Positions 4,786-6,983 of a stretch of DNA of 6,983 nucleotides are shown in pieces. Within the stretch, counting starts at the first letter, position 1, and each line of letters begins with the position of its first letter. The position numbers were made by a program, and so were the translations under genes. Under the pieces are notes generated by a model. It made no database searches. It had not been told where the DNA came from and worked only from the letters and a program-made list of their open reading frames with translations. Source of the DNA: Acidilobaceae archaeon. Its GTDB lineage: Archaea; Thermoproteota; Thermoprotei_A; Sulfolobales; Acidilobaceae. Where the stretch lies: contig JALWEW010000125.1 of assembly GCA_027039295.1 (NCBI GenBank), positions 1 to 6,983 on the forward strand. Reading direction: 5' to 3'.

Positions 4786-6171
4786 CTACCACTCCCCCTT
4801 AACCCTCAGGTTCCTCAGTATCGGCTCGAGGCTCTCCCTCTTCTCCAGATCCCAGGCGAGCCTGACGGCCTCCCGTGCAGCGTCCTCGTCAACTATTCCC
4901 TTTACTAGTTTCCAGAACTTCTCCTCCACGCCCCTCCTGTCGAGCGGGTTCTTGAAATGGCCTGGCGGGTAAGTGCTACTCTTCTCTACTGTACGGCCAT
5001 CCTTGAATTTCACCTTGATCGTATTCTTTATTCCCTCCGGGTATAGTGCGTCGTGCTCGGGGTCAACTTCAACCCTCATCTTCTTCATGAGCTTCCTCAC
5101 GTCTTCGGCGAGGTACCGCTCCGGCTTGAATGTATCAAGCCACACCTTGCCGTCGATTAGTGCAGCGGCTATTATATAGGGCATGCTGTGATCTGCTGTC
5201 TCCCTAGTGCGGGGATCCCACTTCTCCGGGTCCTTCACTATTATCTTATATGCCACATCGAACGTCTTCACCTCTATCGACTCTACCTCATCTGGATTGA
5301 CCCTGCCGACCTCCCTCACTATATCAAGCGCGGCCTCAACCGCGCTCATGGCGTGATACTCGACGGGCCAGTACTTTATGCTGGTCTGCAGTATCTTGTA
5401 GGGAGCCCCGTCCTCACCGCCCATGACTGGTATGTCGAACTTATCACCGCAGAGGGCCACCTTGAACGCTCCGAACTCGCCCTCAAATACAGGCGCTGGC
5501 CCCGTCATGCCCCTCCAAGCTAGGAGGGCCGCGAAGAGCCCGTTCCTGGAGGCGTTGGCCGCAGCGCATCCCTTCCACATGCTCAGCTCTCCGGCCCTCG
5601 TCTGCCTGAGGGACCAGTTATTGTTGACTGCATGGTTTATCGCGTGCTCTATCCAGTCAACGTCCAGGTCTAGGACCTTCGCGGCCGCAGCGGCCGACGC
5701 TATTGCTATGTAGACTACGTGGTCCCACCCCCTGCCCCTGATGCTATAGGCATCGGCGAGTCTAGCAGCGACCTCGTAGGCTACGACTATCCCCTCTATA
5801 ACCTTCCTACCATCAGCCCTTGCTATCTCGGCCGCTGCGAAGACAGCAGGTATCGTGTCGCTGGGATGGAGGGCCTCCTTGGATAGGTATGTGTCGTTGA
5901 AGTCAAAGTACCTGGTGGCACAGCCGTTAGCGAAGTCCACGTGGTCGGCCGGCCCCCTATGGGGTGTACCCCAAATCGTAGCCGAGAGCCTCCCGCCAGC
6001 GCCTGAGGAGGCTATCCACCTTGCTATCCTGACGGGCTCCTCGTTAAACGCCCCTAGCGCCACGCCGAAGCTGTCGACAACCCTCTTCTTGGCCTCCTCC
6101 ACGACCTCAGGCGGGAGCTTGGAGTAGTCAACGGATGCGACCCACTCAGCTATTCTCCTGGATAGCCTCAA
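4786..6171 (-). CDS. MmgE/PrpD family protein
   Basis: A member of the MmgE/PrpD family, which includes 2-methylcitrate dehydratase and cis-aconitate decarboxylase; cytosolic. With the TTG at 6171 the protein has 461 residues. Family blocks in order: the N-terminal LPPEVVEEAKKRVVDSFG helix (19-36), TRYFDFNDTYL (86-96) with HPSDTIPA (102-109), GWDHVVY (148-154), MWKGCAAANASRNG (198-211), TGPAPVFEG (223-231), KYWPVEYHAMSAVEAAL (266-282), and TADHSMPYIIAAALIDG (325-341). The conserved Asp, His, Lys and Tyr positions of the fold are present, so it looks active. No methylcitrate synthase, lyase or propionate gene is near, so the true substrate is unknown. The frame stays open to a GTG at 6237, but the extra 22 residues are proline-rich, unlike the family, and span a TATA-like box. 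TTG 6171 has GGTG six bases upstream; GTG at 6183 or 6180 is also possible. Confidence 0.9.
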   Translation of the reverse strand: MRLSRRIAEWVASVDYSKLPPEVVEEAKKRVVDSFGVALGAFNEEPVRIARWIASSGAGGRLSATIWGTPHRGPADHVDFANGCATRYFDFNDTYLSKEALHPSDTIPAVFAAAEIARADGRKVIEGIVVAYEVAARLADAYSIRGRGWDHVVYIAIASAAAAAKVLDLDVDWIEHAINHAVNNNWSLRQTRAGELSMWKGCAAANASRNGLFAALLAWRGMTGPAPVFEGEFGAFKVALCGDKFDIPVMGGEDGAPYKILQTSIKYWPVEYHAMSAVEAALDIVREVGRVNPDEVESIEVKTFDVAYKIIVKDPEKWDPRTRETADHSMPYIIAAALIDGKVWLDTFKPERYLAEDVRKLMKKMRVEVDPEHDALYPEGIKNTIKVKFKDGRTVEKSSTYPPGHFKNPLDRRGVEEKFWKLVKGIVDEDAAREAVRLAWDLEKRESLEPILRNLRVKGEW

Positions 6172-6177
6172 GACTAA

Positions 6178-6181
6178 CACC
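6178..6181 (-). promoter_or_regulatory. Ribosome binding site deciding the MmgE/PrpD start
   Basis: GGTG on the minus strand, six bases ahead of TTG 6171, matches the core of the archaeal anti-Shine-Dalgarno. It favours this start over the upstream GTG codons at 6237, 6183 and 6180, which lack comparably placed sites. Confidence 0.45.
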
Positions 6182-6210
6182 ACACCACGGCTCTCAGCGG
6201 GCGAACCGGG

Positions 6211-6217
6211 ATTTAAG
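6211..6217. promoter_or_regulatory. TATA-like box shared by the MmgE/PrpD gene and priL
   Basis: ATTTAAG (CTTAAAT on the minus strand) is the only AT run in this GC-rich divergent spacer and matches the box at 1505-1512. Starts 26 bases away fall near 6240 on the plus strand (leader of about 11 bases to TTG 6251) and near 6188 on the minus strand (leader of about 17 bases to TTG 6171). The fit in both directions supports both chosen start codons. Confidence 0.55.
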
Positions 6218-6241
6218 GGTGGAACGTGAAGCGGCACTGAC

Positions 6242-6247
6242 GGGGAG
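6242..6247 (+). promoter_or_regulatory. Ribosome binding site of priL
   Basis: GGGGAG lies three bases ahead of TTG 6251 by simple count, rather close but the only purine-rich match in the short leader. In this frame no ATG or GTG lies between the upstream stop at 6227-6229 and the TTG. Confidence 0.4.
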
Positions 6248-6250
6248 ACG

Positions 6251-6983
6251 TTGAGGCTACAGGACTACCCGTTCCTAGTGGCCCTAGACGAGTTCGCAGC
6301 CAGGGAACTGGGCTTCCGTCCCCCACTCTCCACCATAGCCTCCGACCCGGCGATCAGGGAGGCCGCTCTGGCCTCTCTGGAGTCCTGCGCCTCCGGGAGT
6401 AGCTCCGCTAGGCCGCCCAGGGATACGGTCGAGTCCGTCCTATCCTTCTACCTGGCCCTAGCACTCTCCAAGGCCATAGGCCCCTCAGCGCTCGAGGCGC
6501 TGGTCGAGTGCTACGCCGACTCTTCATACAGGAGGCTGCAACTAGAGGATGAGGAGTCCATTGTCGCCATAGCTAGGACCTCGGGTCTGGAGCTGAGGAG
6601 CGCCTCCCTCAGTCTGGCGTGGAGCGTCACTAGGAAGTCGGGGGTTAAGATGAGGATCCTGCGCTACGCAGTGCCGCTGCCAGCGTACCTTAGATCGGTG
6701 GGTGGGGCCAGGGATCCTAAGCTGAAGCTTGTTAACCAGTTCCTGCGGGGGGGCCTAGTTTACCTGGATAGGGAGAGGCTCCTCCTGCTTCTGAGGGAGC
6801 GCTTTAGGAAGCTCATACTGGCTAGGGCGGGGGAGGTTGACCCGGCCGATCTCCCGTCCGAGCTACTCGAGGCCGCCCGGGACGCCTTCGAGAGGGGCCT
6901 CAGGAGGCGGAGGGGGCTACGCTGGGATCCCGGGGCCTTACCGCCCTGCGTCGAGGAGTCCCTCAAGGCTATAGTAAGGGGGG
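6251..6983 (+). CDS. priL: DNA primase large subunit, N-terminal 244 residues (cut by window edge)
   Basis: The frame is open to the right edge and gives the N-terminal domain of the archaeal/eukaryotic primase large subunit, which with PriS makes RNA primers for replication; PriL regulates the catalytic subunit and carries an iron-sulfur cluster. Recognisable blocks: LQDYPFLVALDEFAAREL near the N terminus, ESVLSFYLALALSKAIG (61-77), a weakened YAxxE-like segment CYADSSYRRLQLEDEE (87-102), a YAVPLPAYL strand (139-147), KLKLVNQFLRGGLVYLD (157-173), LRERFRKLI (181-189), and LPPCVEESLKAIVRG (230-244). C233 in PPC is the expected first ligand of the [4Fe-4S] cluster; the other three cysteines would lie beyond the window. 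The start is TTG; the next alternative, GTG 6278, would remove the conserved YPF motif. It is divergent from the MmgE/PrpD gene, and the catalytic subunit gene is not in view. Confidence 0.9.
   Translation, partial: MRLQDYPFLVALDEFAARELGFRPPLSTIASDPAIREAALASLESCASGSSSARPPRDTVESVLSFYLALALSKAIGPSALEALVECYADSSYRRLQLEDEESIVAIARTSGLELRSASLSLAWSVTRKSGVKMRILRYAVPLPAYLRSVGGARDPKLKLVNQFLRGGLVYLDRERLLLLLRERFRKLILARAGEVDPADLPSELLEAARDAFERGLRRRRGLRWDPGALPPCVEESLKAIVRG

Noticed and set aside
320..6930. High count of GGATCC (nine sites by eye; roughly two expected by a simple base-composition estimate)
   Set aside because: Most sites fall in coding sequence where frequent AGG-ATC and GGG-ATC/GAT-CC codon pairs create them. 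They are not clustered or ordered, so no function is claimed.
6760..6966. Minus-strand frame at the right edge
   Set aside because: It is the serine/arginine-rich shadow of the priL coding strand, which has clear primase motifs.

Overview
The window looks like the chromosome of a hyperthermophilic crenarchaeon, probably from the Desulfurococcales or Pyrodictiaceae; I cannot name a genus. The reasons are moderately high GC, arginine codons dominated by AGG, frequent CTAG, use of TTG and possibly GTG starts, TATA-like boxes of the CTTAAAT kind 25-30 bases ahead of short leaders, an archaeal CTP-dependent riboflavin kinase, and an archaeal/eukaryotic-type primase large subunit. No insertion sequence, CRISPR array, tRNA or rRNA was seen, and codon use is similar throughout.

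Layout, left to right: (1) the 3' end of an unrecognised plus-strand gene (1-290); (2) a minus-strand metal-dependent amidohydrolase of the deaminase/chlorohydrolase type (226-1446), whose 3' end overlaps gene 1; (3) a 96-base divergent spacer with three dyads and one TATA-like box; (4) a plus-strand FAD-dependent CoA-disulfide reductase / NAD(P)H:sulfur oxidoreductase family protein (1543-2934); (5) minus-strand ribK (2931-3371), whose stop overlaps that of gene 4 in a CTAG tetranucleotide; (6) a divergent spacer with a perfect GC palindrome and one AT island; (7) a plus-strand secreted, glycosylation-site-rich, membrane-anchored coiled-coil protein (3455-4747); (8) a minus-strand MmgE/PrpD family protein (4786 to about 6171); (9) a divergent spacer with a single TTTAA core; (10) the 5' part of priL, the DNA primase large subunit (6251 to beyond the window), starting at TTG.

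All seven genes alternate in strand, so none is in an operon here and no common pathway is implied. The three divergent spacers each hold one short AT island placed so that it could serve both genes. The one plausible functional link is between the flavoenzyme (gene 4) and the riboflavin kinase (gene 5): the kinase makes FMN, the precursor of FAD. Each has a GC-rich inverted repeat touching its ribosome binding site.

The most interesting items are the surface protein, which has an almost ten-heptad membrane-proximal coiled coil with cysteines in core positions and an architecture like an S-layer stalk, and the hairpin/operator that abuts the start codon of the sulfur/CoA-disulfide reductase. 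I saw no clear new defence or mobile system.
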